A stretch of DNA of 64,000 nt from JAKAXS01 sp041940525 (GTDB lineage Bacteria > Pseudomonadota > Alphaproteobacteria > Rhizobiales > Hyphomicrobiaceae): assembly GCA_041940525.1 (NCBI GenBank), contig JBGTSB010000002.1, positions 62,001 through 126,000 of the forward strand, written 5' to 3'. Shown here one piece after another: positions 25,614 to 35,168 of this stretch (positions within the stretch are counted from its first letter, which is position 1; every line of letters starts with the position of its first letter). The notes beneath the pieces are model-generated. The model was given only the letters and a program-made list of their open reading frames with translations. It was not told the origin of the DNA and made no database searches. The position numbers and the translations under genes were made by a program.

Positions 25614-26012
25614 TTATCGGAGGCTTGCGTCCTTGGGCCGGACAAACACATCTAGAATGTCATTGAGTTGCCTCTGCTCCTCCTCGATCCTCTCTTCTTG
25701 AGCCTTCCTCTCGGCCAGGCGCTGCGCAGCTTTCTCGCGCCCGGCCTCGTCCCTCACGACAGCGGCCTGCTGCACAACCAACGCCTCTGCGTAACGCTCC
25801 TTGCTGGCCAGTGATTTCATGCGCACAGCCATCGTGTCCAGGAATAGGGCCTGCAAGGCGCCATCATTATTCATCGCCGAAACGAGCGCGACCTGCTCAT
25901 CTTTGATGGCTTGGAGCCGCCCCTGCAGCGCTCCCAGTTTCGCCTCCTCGATCTTCCGTATCTGCTTTTGAACTGAGAGAATGCGCGCTGCGCTTTTTGC
26001 ATCCTTGGCCAT
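25614..26012 (-). CDS. fliJ: FliJ-like flagellar coiled-coil protein
   Basis: 132 aa, nearly all predicted coiled coil with many Lys, Glu, Gln and Ala (KQIRKIEEAKLGALQGRLQA, then ERKAQEERIEEEQRQLNDIL). Such a protein in the export-gate region fits the FliJ role of escorting chaperones to the ATPase complex. No motif clinches it, and FliJ sequences are low-complexity. It lies 3 bases from fliR. Confidence 0.6.
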   Translation of the reverse strand: MAKDAKSAARILSVQKQIRKIEEAKLGALQGRLQAIKDEQVALVSAMNNDGALQALFLDTMAVRMKSLASKERYAEALVVQQAAVVRDEAGREKAAQRLAERKAQEERIEEEQRQLNDILDVFVRPKDASLR

Positions 26013-26015
26013 GAT

Positions 26016-26774
26016 CTAAAGCCCCTTCAACAGCCAAGTGGCAAAACCGTTGATGAAGATGTCCATCACCTCATCAATGAAGAAATAGACGAAAAGCAAG
26101 CCACCTCCGGCAACAAAGGGAATAGAAATAAAGTAGACCTGGATCTGCGGTGTCAGCTTGTTCAGCAACCCAAACATAAAGTTCATCGAGATCGAGAAAA
26201 CAATAAATGGGCTGATGATCTGCAACCCCAACAGAAACGCGACCGATAAGGTCTGAGCCAGCTGAACCAAGCTCGGCTGCACCTGGAAACCATCTGAGAC
26301 CGGCAGCACCGTGTACGACGCCACGAGGGCCTTGATCACTTCCAGATGCTGATCGGTGACAAAAAACAATAGGGTCGCCGTCACCATCAAAATGTTCGCA
26401 AATGCGGGAGAAGGGTCGACAGAGTCGACCGAAGCCTGCGGCAGGCCACCAAGACTGAGAAACATGGCAAGCGCGGAAGCTGCAAATTGCAACGCCAGAA
26501 AGAAATAGCGCCCCATCACGCCAATCATCGCACCAGTCAGCAACTCGGATATGATGTTCTTAAGGTTTTGCGAGTTCGTGGCCCCACGTACCACGTCGGT
26601 TAAGCCGGGGAGCAAGAGCGGCGCCACGACAATCGTAACGCCAATAGCTATGAGAACGCGGATCTGCGCGCTGACACGCTCAGACGCAAAGCCTGGCATC
26701 ACCATCAGGCAGCCGCCGATACGGCAAAAGACCAGGAAGGTCGCAAACACCACTTCTGAGAGCTGCGCGCTCAC
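26016..26774 (-). CDS. fliR: FliR export gate protein
   Basis: Membrane subunit of the FliPQR gate. 252 aa with six or so hydrophobic segments and landmarks FCRIGGCLMVMPGFASERV, LSLGGLPQASVDSVDPSP near the centre, and QIISPFIVFSISMNFMFGLLNK toward the end. It overlaps flhA by four bases. Confidence 0.96.
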   Translation of the reverse strand: MSAQLSEVVFATFLVFCRIGGCLMVMPGFASERVSAQIRVLIAIGVTIVVAPLLLPGLTDVVRGATNSQNLKNIISELLTGAMIGVMGRYFFLALQFAASALAMFLSLGGLPQASVDSVDPSPAFANILMVTATLLFFVTDQHLEVIKALVASYTVLPVSDGFQVQPSLVQLAQTLSVAFLLGLQIISPFIVFSISMNFMFGLLNKLTPQIQVYFISIPFVAGGGLLFVYFFIDEVMDIFINGFATWLLKGL

Positions 26775-28867
26775 GCAACCGTGCCAAGCGACTTAATCTG
26801 GACGCCACGCGCGATCTCCACATGACTGAGTACGGGCAGGGTCGCAAACAGCCGCTCAGTCACCATCCGCACATAAGGCCGGGCATCAGGTGCCGCCACC
26901 AAAACGAACTGGTGCCCTTGATCCATATGCTTGCGGATGACCTCACCAGCGTCATTGCCAAACTGCTCAAGTAGACGAGGATCGATATCGAATTCGATCA
27001 CATCGCCTTTGCCGTCGCGCTTAAGAGCCTGATGGAACGCCAAGTCCCACTTGTTGCCCAACCGCAGAACCTTCAACACCCCGCCATCCGTCAGGTCTCC
27101 GCAGATTTGTTGAGACATGCGCATGCGCACGTGCTCGGCAATCTGTTCGGAGCGCCTGACATGCGGCGCGATCTCCGCGACAGCCTCAAGGATGAGGTTC
27201 AGGTTCCGCACAGAAATGCGCTCAGCAAGCAAGAGCTTCAGCACCGCCTGCAATCCGGAATAAGAAATCTGAGCGGGCACGATTTCATCCAGTAGCCGCT
27301 TGTACTCCGGATCAAGACGGTCGAGCAGGTTGCGCATGTCCTTGTATGATAGTAGCTGCGCCAAGTTGTTGCGGATGACCTCCGCCAAATGCGTCAGAAC
27401 CACGGAAATGTTATCAACCGGAGTGAAGCCCTCCTTCGCCAGCGTGCTGGCAAACATCTCCGGCATCCACATCGCCTTCATGCCAAACGCCGGCTCACGC
27501 GTCTCTTCACCCGGCAAGCTCGGCTTTGGCCCTTCGCCGATAATCACCAAAAGCTCGCCAATCTTGATCTCGGAAGTGGCTGCAGTGGCCCCATGGATTT
27601 TGATCTGGTAGCTCTTCGGATCCACATTTACATCGTCCGAAAGCTTGATGTCCGGAATAACAAACCCGTATTGCTTCGCGAACTTCCGCCGCATCTTGGC
27701 CACGCGATGCCCGAGCTCGTTGCGCGAACGCAGGAACGAACCAGATATCTGCTTGCCAAGAGCCAGTTCAATCTCGACGATCCGCAACGACTCTTTGACC
27801 GAGTTGCGATCCTCCTGATTAGCGGCCTCCCGCTGCTGTTCAAGCTGGAGCTGCTCCTCCGCCTCGGCCTGAGCAAGCTGTTTGGGAATACTGTAAGCGA
27901 AGAAGCCGAGAACGGCGCCAAGCACTGCAAACGGCAGGAACGGCAAGCCAGGCGCCAAACCGAGAACGGCCATCACCATCGCCGCAACCATAAGCGCGCG
28001 GGGATACTTGCCCAGCTGGCTGAAGACCGCTTTTTCCGCCGCACCGCGCGTGCCACCCTTCGAAACCAGAAGACCAGCGGCAAGCGAAACAATTAGCGCC
28101 GGGATCTGCGTCACCAGGCCATCGCCAACCGACAGTTTCACATAAACGTCCGCTGCTTCCGCCAGCGGCATACCATGACGGGTCGCACCGATGATGATGC
28201 CGCCCAGCATATTGATGGCCGTGATAATCAGGCCGGCAATCGCGTCACCGCGAACGAATTTCGACGCACCGTCCATGGAACCGAAGAAGGAGCTTTCTTC
28301 CTCCAATTCGCGGCGGCGGCGCTGCGCTTCCTTGTCATCAATGACACCGGCGGACAGATCCGCATCAATCGCCATCTGCTTGCCGGGAATGGCATCCAAC
28401 GTGAAGCGGGCGCCAACCTCGGCAATACGAGTCGCACCCTTGGTGATCACCAGAAAGTTCACGATCACCAGGATCAAGAACACAATGACACCAATCACGA
28501 AGTCGCCGCTCATCACAAACTGCGCGAAGCCGGCGATGACGTTACCGGCCGCATCCGGCCCCTGTGCACCGTCGGCCAAAATCAGCCGCGTCGTCGCGAT
28601 GTTCAGCGACAACCGCAACATCGTGGCAATCAGCAAGACAGTCGGAAAAGACGTAAAGTCGAGCGGCCGCTGAATCCACAGCGCCACCATCAAGACCAGC
28701 ACGGAGAAGGAAATCGAGATCGCCAACCCCATATCGATGAGGAACGCGGGCAGAGGCAAGAACAAGACGACAAGAATAAACACGATGCCGGCGGCAAAGC
28801 CGATATCCCGCATACCAGACGAATCCGATTTCAACAGGCTCGACGAAGAATCCGATGATGCTGCCAT
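26771..28867 (-). CDS. flhA: FlhA export gate protein
   Basis: Major export-gate protein forming the nonameric ring below the gate. About 698 aa: eight membrane segments in the first half, the family motif GARFTLDAIPGKQMAIDADL with the conserved cytoplasmic loop (EAQRRRRELEEESSFFGSMD), then the four-part C-terminal domain (MRRKFAKQYGFVIPDI, GFTPVDNISVVLTHLAEVIR). ATG at 28867 is preferred over an upstream in-frame GTG (28885) because GGAAG lies at a workable distance. A 122-base gap separates it from fliQ. Confidence 0.97.
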   Translation of the reverse strand: MAASSDSSSSLLKSDSSGMRDIGFAAGIVFILVVLFLPLPAFLIDMGLAISISFSVLVLMVALWIQRPLDFTSFPTVLLIATMLRLSLNIATTRLILADGAQGPDAAGNVIAGFAQFVMSGDFVIGVIVFLILVIVNFLVITKGATRIAEVGARFTLDAIPGKQMAIDADLSAGVIDDKEAQRRRRELEEESSFFGSMDGASKFVRGDAIAGLIITAINMLGGIIIGATRHGMPLAEAADVYVKLSVGDGLVTQIPALIVSLAAGLLVSKGGTRGAAEKAVFSQLGKYPRALMVAAMVMAVLGLAPGLPFLPFAVLGAVLGFFAYSIPKQLAQAEAEEQLQLEQQREAANQEDRNSVKESLRIVEIELALGKQISGSFLRSRNELGHRVAKMRRKFAKQYGFVIPDIKLSDDVNVDPKSYQIKIHGATAATSEIKIGELLVIIGEGPKPSLPGEETREPAFGMKAMWMPEMFASTLAKEGFTPVDNISVVLTHLAEVIRNNLAQLLSYKDMRNLLDRLDPEYKRLLDEIVPAQISYSGLQAVLKLLLAERISVRNLNLILEAVAEIAPHVRRSEQIAEHVRMRMSQQICGDLTDGGVLKVLRLGNKWDLAFHQALKRDGKGDVIEFDIDPRLLEQFGNDAGEVIRKHMDQGHQFVLVAAPDARPYVRMVTERLFATLPVLSHVEIARGVQIKSLGTVA

Positions 28868-28989
28868 GCGCCCCCGCTTCCGCACACGAATCGATTACCG
28901 CGCGCGCCTGCCCGCAGTTTAACAATTCAGATTACGAGAGTTGACGACGAACCTTGCGCCAAGGTCGTCAAAGCGCCGTTTATTAACAG

Positions 28990-29256
28990 CTAGAAGCCGG
29001 TTTGGATGCGGCTGTAGATTTCTTGCGAAAATGTATAGATCACGCTGCCCATAAACGGGGCAGCGACGGTGCAAACCAAGAAAACGGCCAGGATCTTCGG
29101 CACGAACGTGAGAGTCATTTCTTGAATCTGCGTCAGCGCCTGAAACAGCGCCACAGTAATTCCAACGATCATAGCTGTGAGCACGGGAGGCGCAGCGGCA
29201 ACGATGACCGTCCAAATAGCCCCTTGAACGATCTCCAGCGCATCAACAGCATTCAT
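28990..29256 (-). CDS. fliQ: FliQ export gate protein
   Basis: 88 aa with two membrane segments (VIVAAAPPVLTAMIVGITVAL and a second near IYTFSQEI), plus the FQALTQIQEMTLTFVPKI loop, the standard FliQ layout. It lies eight bases after flgD. Confidence 0.95.
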   Translation of the reverse strand: MNAVDALEIVQGAIWTVIVAAAPPVLTAMIVGITVALFQALTQIQEMTLTFVPKILAVFLVCTVAAPFMGSVIYTFSQEIYSRIQTGF

Positions 29257-29264
29257 AGCCCACC

Positions 29265-29663
29265 TCAGGTAATGACGATGCCTGGGCCCAGCAGGACCTT
29301 CTGGCCATTCTCCAAATTGGCGACAGCACCATCCGAATAGACGCTAACCGACTCAACCTTGCCACTAGCCGTGCCGTCGGCCGTCGTCACAGTGCGTCCA
29401 ATCACGCCATCAGCCTGATTCAGGTAAAAGGCTGACATCAAGGTATCGAGCTTGGCATTCATTTTCATGCCCTGCTCCACGTTGGAGAAGCTCGCTAGCT
29501 GCCCCATGTATTCGGTCGAATCCACCGGCTCGGTTGGATCCTGATTCTTCATCTGCGCTAACAGAAGCTGCAGAAAGGCTTGGTAGTCAAGCGAGTTCGA
29601 AGAAGCCGTCTCGGTTTGTTGCGATTGAGCCGCTGCAACAGCGTTTACATTCGTGACATCCAT
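29265..29663 (-). CDS. flgD: FlgD hook-cap protein
   Basis: Scaffold that caps the growing hook. 132 aa, short like other rhizobial FlgD proteins: YQAFLQLLLAQMKNQDPTEP, STEYMGQLASFSNVEQGMKM, and a C-terminal GRTVTTADGTASGKVESV segment. The long Tudor/Ig-like domains of enterobacterial FlgD are missing. Its start touches the flbT stop. Confidence 0.95.
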   Translation of the reverse strand: MDVTNVNAVAAAQSQQTETASSNSLDYQAFLQLLLAQMKNQDPTEPVDSTEYMGQLASFSNVEQGMKMNAKLDTLMSAFYLNQADGVIGRTVTTADGTASGKVESVSVYSDGAVANLENGQKVLLGPGIVIT

Positions 29664-30088
29664 TAGACAGCCTCCAGATCCAAATCTATCGCCGGTCCGT
29701 CCGCTTCAAGAATCTCTTGTTCAAGTGGGTAAAGCTGACGAATAATTTTTAGCGCTTCGAACGCCCGGCCCTCCGCCATGACATCCGCGATGTTCTGCAA
29801 CCCCTGAATAACGTCCGGGTTGCTGAACGCCTGCATGAGCGCCGCATGCGTCCTGCTATACAAAGTGATGGCTTCAGCCGCGCCAGTTGGATTCATCAGA
29901 ACCGACTGAATGATGAAATACAGCTGCCGCAAAGGCGTTGTTGTTTCATCCGCCTGAATCACATGGCTCTCTAGCAGGAACGACACGTCATTGAGCACCT
30001 CAAGCGACACCTTTCGATCGGCGCGAAGAACCGCGCCATTGACGAAAACCTTTTCGCCAGGCCGCAAAAAGATGCGCAGCGAGCTCAT
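29663..30088 (-). CDS. flbT: FlbT flagellin mRNA regulator
   Basis: Post-transcriptional regulator; in Caulobacter FlbT binds the flagellin mRNA leader and promotes its decay. 141 aa with the family start LRIFLRPGEKVFVNGAVLRADRKVSLEVLND (cited as RPGEKVFVNGAVLR), then TPLRQLYFIIQSVLMNP. The small basic protein has no membrane segment. It overlaps flaF by four bases. The seven flagellin leaders of this window carry a shared structure that would be a natural target; that link is inference. Confidence 0.95.
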   Translation of the reverse strand: MSSLRIFLRPGEKVFVNGAVLRADRKVSLEVLNDVSFLLESHVIQADETTTPLRQLYFIIQSVLMNPTGAAEAITLYSRTHAALMQAFSNPDVIQGLQNIADVMAEGRAFEALKIIRQLYPLEQEILEADGPAIDLDLEAV

Positions 30089-30432
30089 TTGAGCCCCTCC
30101 GCAATTGTCTTCGTGACGTCGATAATGCCCTTGTAATTGGTCGAGCGCTCAGAGCGGATCTCCTCAAGCTCGCGGAGCACCCACAAACCGATAGAAACCA
30201 ATTCCGCACGAAGTTTTTCGGGAAGCTGGTTCTCAGCCATTCCCAAGTCTTCGATCAGGATGCTCCAAAGCTTCAGCGTGAAATGATTGGCATCAACTGC
30301 CTCACGTGAATTCGGGCCCGCGGCCTCTGCTTTCTCCAGCATATCGATCGAACGGTTCAGCGCCTCACGCTCGCGCGCGCGCATCTCCTTCGGATCGTCG
30401 TCCAATACCTCAGCGTATGAGAAATTGTACAT
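30085..30432 (-). CDS. flaF: FlaF flagellin biosynthesis regulator
   Basis: Companion of FlbT; in alphaproteobacteria FlaF promotes flagellin translation or secretion and FlbT opposes it. 115 aa, helical: MYNFSYAEVLDDDPKEMRAR, later FTLKLWSILIEDLG and ELVSIGLWVLRELEEIRS. It lies between flgL and flbT. Confidence 0.95.
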   Translation of the reverse strand: MYNFSYAEVLDDDPKEMRAREREALNRSIDMLEKAEAAGPNSREAVDANHFTLKLWSILIEDLGMAENQLPEKLRAELVSIGLWVLRELEEIRSERSTNYKGIIDVTKTIAEGLK

Positions 30433-30463
30433 TTGTGCCGTTCCTTTAGTCGCCTGTTAAATC

Positions 30464-31489
30464 CTATAGATAATCGAGAATATTGAGACGCTGCAGTCGG
30501 CCGGTAATCGAGTAGGACAACTCTATCTGCTGTTCCAACGCCGTCAGCCGGACACTCGCCTCATTTACATCCACACCTTCCAAAACGTTTATTCGCGCCG
30601 TGATGATGTCTTGCTGAATCGACATCTTCTCGTTCGAATCATTGATGCGCTGTTGTGAAATACCCAACGTGCCTTGCATGGTGCCTAACCCTCGCACCAC
30701 ACCGCCCATCACCGTCGTCGCCCGTTCCGCGACAACCTTCAAGGTCTCCGGCTGCAAGTCCGCTGCACTGAGGTCGGCCATCATCACCGCCGCTTGCATC
30801 ATGTTGCGGAACACCTGCTCGTTGGCGTTCGCCGACGTATCAATCATCTCCGAAGTCGAGATCCGGCTGCGAATGTTCGTATCCGAGGCGCTCGACCAAT
30901 TGGCTGCCCAGTTGGGGTCCGCAAACAGCGTATCAAATGGACCCCCGTCGGCGAGGAAAGCTTCCATCGCCGCCGGTGTGATCGATTGAGGCGGCCCGAG
31001 AGCCGCGAACGCAGTCTGAACCGCCGTCTGCGCTGCGGTGCCGAAGTATTCAGTCACAGGCCGGACATCTGAATTGATGCCAGCGAAAATGAAGGCACCG
31101 TCAGCGGACGAGTTGAGTTTGTCGAGCAGCGCATTCAGCTGCCCCCGCGCATCATCCTGCACCAACCTGCCATCCGCAAAGTTGGAGCTATAGGTAATCG
31201 ACGAATTATTGAGCTTGGTGCCAATTTCAACAATGTTGGACAGCGCTGCTTGGGTGATATCCAGCCGGACTTTCGCGACGTTGTTGCTATCTGTAATCGA
31301 TTTTAATCGCGTAAGATCCTGACGGAAAGATACGACTTGCCCAGTCTTATAGCCAAGCGCCACCTCGACATCGGCATGACGCCCGGTGATCACTTCCTTG
31401 CTGGTGTTTGCCAGCCGCTCCTGGGATTTCACCAAGGTCAAGCGTGTGGCTTCCGACATCGCGCGTGTAGATATGAAGGTCGTTCTCAT
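30464..31489 (-). CDS. flgL: FlgL hook-filament junction protein
   Basis: 341-aa junction protein with flagellin-like ends: TFISTRAMSEATRLTLVKSQ and the C-terminal EASVRLTALEQQIELSYSITGRL (in part: LTALEQQIELSYSI), ending LNILDYL. It starts right after the flgK stop. Confidence 0.95.
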   Translation of the reverse strand: MRTTFISTRAMSEATRLTLVKSQERLANTSKEVITGRHADVEVALGYKTGQVVSFRQDLTRLKSITDSNNVAKVRLDITQAALSNIVEIGTKLNNSSITYSSNFADGRLVQDDARGQLNALLDKLNSSADGAFIFAGINSDVRPVTEYFGTAAQTAVQTAFAALGPPQSITPAAMEAFLADGGPFDTLFADPNWAANWSSASDTNIRSRISTSEMIDTSANANEQVFRNMMQAAVMMADLSAADLQPETLKVVAERATTVMGGVVRGLGTMQGTLGISQQRINDSNEKMSIQQDIITARINVLEGVDVNEASVRLTALEQQIELSYSITGRLQRLNILDYL

Positions 31490-31491
31490 TG

Positions 31492-32946
31492 CTACCTCGC
31501 TGCCGCCAGAAGTGAATCAAACATTTCATCAACTGTCGCGATCAACTTGGAAGACGCCTGATAGGCGCGTTCCAGCTCCAGCATCACGAGATACTCTTCC
31601 TCAACGTTGATGCCGGTGACACGGTCGAGCCTGTCCGCCGCTGTTTCATAAACGACGCTGGAATAGTCATAGTGGTCTTGCGCGATTTCCCTCTGCGCCG
31701 ACAACCAGCCATCCGAGTTAGCGGCAAACTGCAACACGTTGGTTGTCCCATCGAGCCCAGCGGCTGGATCAAAAGCCCGGTTCGCGGCCAGCTGATCACC
31801 AAACTCCAAGATGCGCGAATTGTATCCCGCGGCTCCGGTCGTATTGTAAAGATAAGCGGCCCCATTGATACCGCCGTCGCGGATCAACGTCGGATCCGCT
31901 AGAACTGAAGGATGCACGGCAATCGTGCTGGCCATGCCAGGCACATGCGTTCCTGTCGCCGGCACGGCAGGCCCACCAAGATATGTGAACAAGCCAGCTG
32001 CCGGTGGATTGCCGCCACCAACCTGGTCAGTCTCGGCGAAGGACTCGATCAAGCCCCGCGCCACCTCGTCAAGCTGCTGCTGAAACTGGACAGCCGAGAC
32101 ATCGCGAAGTTGAATGAGACCCGCAAGCCGGCCGGTTGTAATTGGCATGATGGCGTTTGGGCCAGTGATTGGAATGCCATCCACCAAAATCGGGCTGGCC
32201 GTTGTCGTAGCGCTAATCCCGCCTGTAGCCTGGAAGTTAAGCAGCTTGGCCTTCTTGTCGAAGATCGTGACACCGCCATCAGTGCGAATGGCCAAATCGT
32301 TGTTCTCGCGCAGCTCCGTGCGAATACCGAACTCCTCGGACAATTGCTTTACAATCCGGTCGCGTTCATCCAGCTGATCCGTCACGTCGCGCCCAGTCTG
32401 AGTACCGCGAACAATCTCATCATTCAGCGGCTCCAGACGGGTCAGCAGATCGTTGATCTTGATCACCGAGTTGGCGATGTCCGTATCCGCATCCTGCCGG
32501 ACGGTCTGGACCTCATGACTAGCAGACCGCAAACCATCGGCCAGATCCCGAGCCACCAACATCACATCGTTAGCCCGCGTCAGGTCATGTGCGCCTTCGG
32601 AATAAAACTGGAGCGACTGCTCCAGTTTCTGAATCAAAGCCGCCGGCGAGGACTCCAGCTCTGGATCACCGACCACGTTACCGAGCTGAGCCAGCCCATC
32701 GACCAACACGCGGTCGCGCCCGGCATTCGAAGTCGAGAGGATCGTCTTGGCGAAGAGGAGCTCGTTTTCCGAGCGTACGGGTGTCGACACCAGCACACCA
32801 CCAATTGAATTGGTGACATACTGCGACACCTTGCGAGTCGCACCCGCTTCACCGGCGCGCGCAACGTTGCGCGACACCGTGTTCATATATTCTGCCGTTG
32901 CCGAAAGATGAGATCGGGCAACATCGAGGCTGCGCGTAAGCGACAT
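31492..32946 (-). CDS. flgK: FlgK hook-filament junction protein
   Basis: 484-aa junction protein with the rod/hook-family N-terminus (LDVARSHLSATAEYMNTVSR, NVARAGEAG), a middle with DQLDERDRIVKQLSE, and the C-terminal GINVEEEYLVMLELERAYQA motif ending LIATVDEMFDSLLAAAR. It lies between flgE and flgL. Confidence 0.96.
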   Translation of the reverse strand: MSLTRSLDVARSHLSATAEYMNTVSRNVARAGEAGATRKVSQYVTNSIGGVLVSTPVRSENELLFAKTILSTSNAGRDRVLVDGLAQLGNVVGDPELESSPAALIQKLEQSLQFYSEGAHDLTRANDVMLVARDLADGLRSASHEVQTVRQDADTDIANSVIKINDLLTRLEPLNDEIVRGTQTGRDVTDQLDERDRIVKQLSEEFGIRTELRENNDLAIRTDGGVTIFDKKAKLLNFQATGGISATTTASPILVDGIPITGPNAIMPITTGRLAGLIQLRDVSAVQFQQQLDEVARGLIESFAETDQVGGGNPPAAGLFTYLGGPAVPATGTHVPGMASTIAVHPSVLADPTLIRDGGINGAAYLYNTTGAAGYNSRILEFGDQLAANRAFDPAAGLDGTTNVLQFAANSDGWLSAQREIAQDHYDYSSVVYETAADRLDRVTGINVEEEYLVMLELERAYQASSKLIATVDEMFDSLLAAAR

Positions 32947-32986
32947 AGATAGTGACCTCTAAAAACCCGAACTCACCGCCCGGGCG

Positions 32987-34282
32987 TTATCGTGACAGGT
33001 TAACAAGCACGTCCATTAACTCGGCACTCGTTTGGAACACCTTGGAATTCGCAGTGTAGTTCCGTTGAGACTCAATCATCGTCGTCAGCTCGTTGGCGAG
33101 GTCGACGTTAGATTGCTCCAGCGTAAAACCGGCGATACCGCCGCGGCCGCCTTCATTGGCAAACCCCAGGCTCATATCGCCTGAGTCCTGCGTCGTCAGA
33201 AACACGTTGCCGGGCTGAACAGACATCTTGTCTGGACTTGGCACAGTCGCGAGCGGAATTTTATATGTCGCAACGCGCGCACCGGTTTCGTAAATGGCAA
33301 ACAATGTGCCGTCATCGGAGATCTGGTATTCCTTGACCTCACTTGGCGCGTTTCCGTTGGCCTTCGCATCCGGATTGTAAGGCGCTGCCTTCGCCGAGAC
33401 CGTCGAGAGATCCAAAGTGAAAGCCGCACCGTTCGGAACAGTTACTGTAATGTCCGTTGGGCTACCACCGGCCACATCGAGATTACCATTGGCATCAAAC
33501 TCCAACGTTTGAGTACCAAGCGCCGCCGCACCGTATGGAAAGAAGGTGGCACCAGCGCCCCGATCCGCGGAGTCAAAAATAGCAACTTCCCACTCATCGA
33601 GGTTTGCAGCGGTCCGCGTCACGTAAATATCGAGCGTGACAGTGTTGCCAAGGTTGTCGATCACCTGCAGTGACGTCGGCCCCTTAGTTGGCGTCGCGGT
33701 AGCCGCATTTGCGCCCGGCAAGTTACCGGCAACGACACCCGGTGATGCGGCACCATCATCCTGATTGATCGGCAAATTCGCCTTAAACGTACCTGCTGTT
33801 GAGGCAGCAGACTGCAACGCCAGCGAAGACAGATTGATCTGCTCTAATCCCGCGGTTCCATTGATCACCACCGGCGGCGTGGCGCCATTCGTGATGGGAT
33901 ATCCCATGAGCCGCATACCCGCGGAGTTCTCGAGATAGCCATCAGCCTCAGTCGGCAAGAATGCACCCGCCCGCGTGAAGAACGTCTGATCACCCTGGTT
34001 TTGCACAACAAAGAAACCATCACCATTCACGCTAATGTTGGACCAGCGCGACGTCGACAGCTGAGCCCCTTGCTGTGTGATGTAATACTGCGTGTTGCTG
34101 TTCACGCTACCGGACTGGTAGTTACTCCCGCCCTGAGCCAAGACAAGCGTCGAGAACTCGATGCCCGACCGCTTGTAGCCAGACGTATTCGAGTTCGCGA
34201 TGTTGTCGGCAACCGACGAAATCCGGTTTGATTGCGCGTTCATGCCAGAGGCACTCGTGCGCATCGAGCTGAAGAGACCCAT
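32987..34282 (-). CDS. flgE: FlgE hook protein
   Basis: Hook subunit, 431 aa. Starts LFSSMRTSASGMNAQSNRIS and has NTSGYKRSGIEF, WSNISVNGDGFFVVQNQGD, and the C-terminal FTLEQSNVDLANELTTMIES with QRNYTANSKVFQT. It follows ftcR by 36 bases, so both are likely co-transcribed. Confidence 0.97.
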   Translation of the reverse strand: MGLFSSMRTSASGMNAQSNRISSVADNIANSNTSGYKRSGIEFSTLVLAQGGSNYQSGSVNSNTQYYITQQGAQLSTSRWSNISVNGDGFFVVQNQGDQTFFTRAGAFLPTEADGYLENSAGMRLMGYPITNGATPPVVINGTAGLEQINLSSLALQSAASTAGTFKANLPINQDDGAASPGVVAGNLPGANAATATPTKGPTSLQVIDNLGNTVTLDIYVTRTAANLDEWEVAIFDSADRGAGATFFPYGAAALGTQTLEFDANGNLDVAGGSPTDITVTVPNGAAFTLDLSTVSAKAAPYNPDAKANGNAPSEVKEYQISDDGTLFAIYETGARVATYKIPLATVPSPDKMSVQPGNVFLTTQDSGDMSLGFANEGGRGGIAGFTLEQSNVDLANELTTMIESQRNYTANSKVFQTSAELMDVLVNLSR

Positions 34283-34318
34283 GTCCGCAATCCCTGAACT
34301 GTTCTGATGCTTGAAAGA

Positions 34319-35047
34319 TCAAACCATTTCGAGCTTGCGCGAGGCTGTCACTTTGCCTTTTGCTCCGTCGACGGACTGCCCGCAAAGGAGTCTGTACCCC
34401 AAGTACCTCTGCGATTCGATGGGGTCGTAACCAAGACGGTTACGCAAACGTTTACGAAGCTTGCTGATGTGACTCTCAACAACGTTTTCGTCGATATCCT
34501 CACTGAAGAGTCCATAGACGTAGTTAAAGATCTGGGTTTTATTGACCCGACAACCTTTATTACTGACTAAATACTCCAATATTCTGCGCTCACGCCGCGG
34601 TAACGGCATGACATCCTCGCCAACCATCGGGTCACGGCCATCGGGAAACACCTTGATATCACCCACGGCCAAGGCATCATCCTCTGCCTGAGAACGCGCC
34701 TTTATCGCCTTGATTCGCGCCAGGATTTCCCGAACGTGAACCGGCTTGCGCACCACGTCATCCACACCAGAAGCAAATAGCTCGAGCGTTTCTTCCAAAG
34801 ACTTGGAGTCATTCAAAGCAATAACAGCAGCGCGCGAGCGTCCGCGAACCAACCGCGCCATGCCCTTGCGAATGTCGCACTCCCCGATCAATACAGCCTC
34901 GACGGCGCGCACATCGGGATCAGCTACAGCTTTGATCCAATTTGAAAATTCTTCCGGACAGAACCCCGCTGCCGAAACCCCTTCACGGCCAAACCAGGAT
35001 GTATATCCTTCGGTCACAGCCTCTCTTTCGTCCACAATGATGATCAT
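34319..35047 (-). CDS. ftcR: FtcR/Rem-type flagellar master response regulator
   Basis: OmpR-type transcription activator of flagellar genes (FtcR in Brucella, Rem in Sinorhizobium). 242 aa: receiver domain (1-120) and winged-helix DNA-binding domain (about 130-230; LPRRERRILEYLVSNKGCRV, VVESHISKLRKRLRNRLGYD, QRYLGYRLL). The receiver keeps an N-terminal D-E-R-E pocket and the K in VRKPVHV, but the usual phospho-accepting Asp after strand 3 is absent (V-L-I-G-E-C). The same LIGEC sequence is, from memory, a feature of FtcR, so regulation may not depend on phosphorylation. It heads the run ftcR-flgE-flgK-flgL-flaF-flbT-flgD. Confidence 0.93.
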   Translation of the reverse strand: MIIIVDEREAVTEGYTSWFGREGVSAAGFCPEEFSNWIKAVADPDVRAVEAVLIGECDIRKGMARLVRGRSRAAVIALNDSKSLEETLELFASGVDDVVRKPVHVREILARIKAIKARSQAEDDALAVGDIKVFPDGRDPMVGEDVMPLPRRERRILEYLVSNKGCRVNKTQIFNYVYGLFSEDIDENVVESHISKLRKRLRNRLGYDPIESQRYLGYRLLCGQSVDGAKGKVTASRKLEMV

Positions 35048-35136
35048 CTAGCCCCCCCGAATCGCATCCCAATCAAGGTATCGCATTCGCTTGATTTGTA
35101 GAAGGTGAGGAGGCGGCCAAGCGTTATTTGGAATCT

Positions 35137-35168
35137 ACTGACTCGCTGCTCGTTTCCATTGAGTCAGT
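35137..35168. promoter_or_regulatory. Inverted repeat upstream of ftcR
   Basis: ACTGACTC (35137-35144) and GAGTCAGT (35161-35168) form a perfect 8-bp inverted repeat about 90 bases before ftcR. It could be an operator for the master regulator or a chance hairpin. It is the only clear element in the 340-base gene-free stretch 35048-35387. Confidence 0.35.

Noticed and set aside
31912..32808. 298-aa plus-strand ORF antisense to flgK
   Set aside because: Low-stop frame in GC-rich sequence opposite a certain gene; composition is Arg/His/Gln-rich without any domain.
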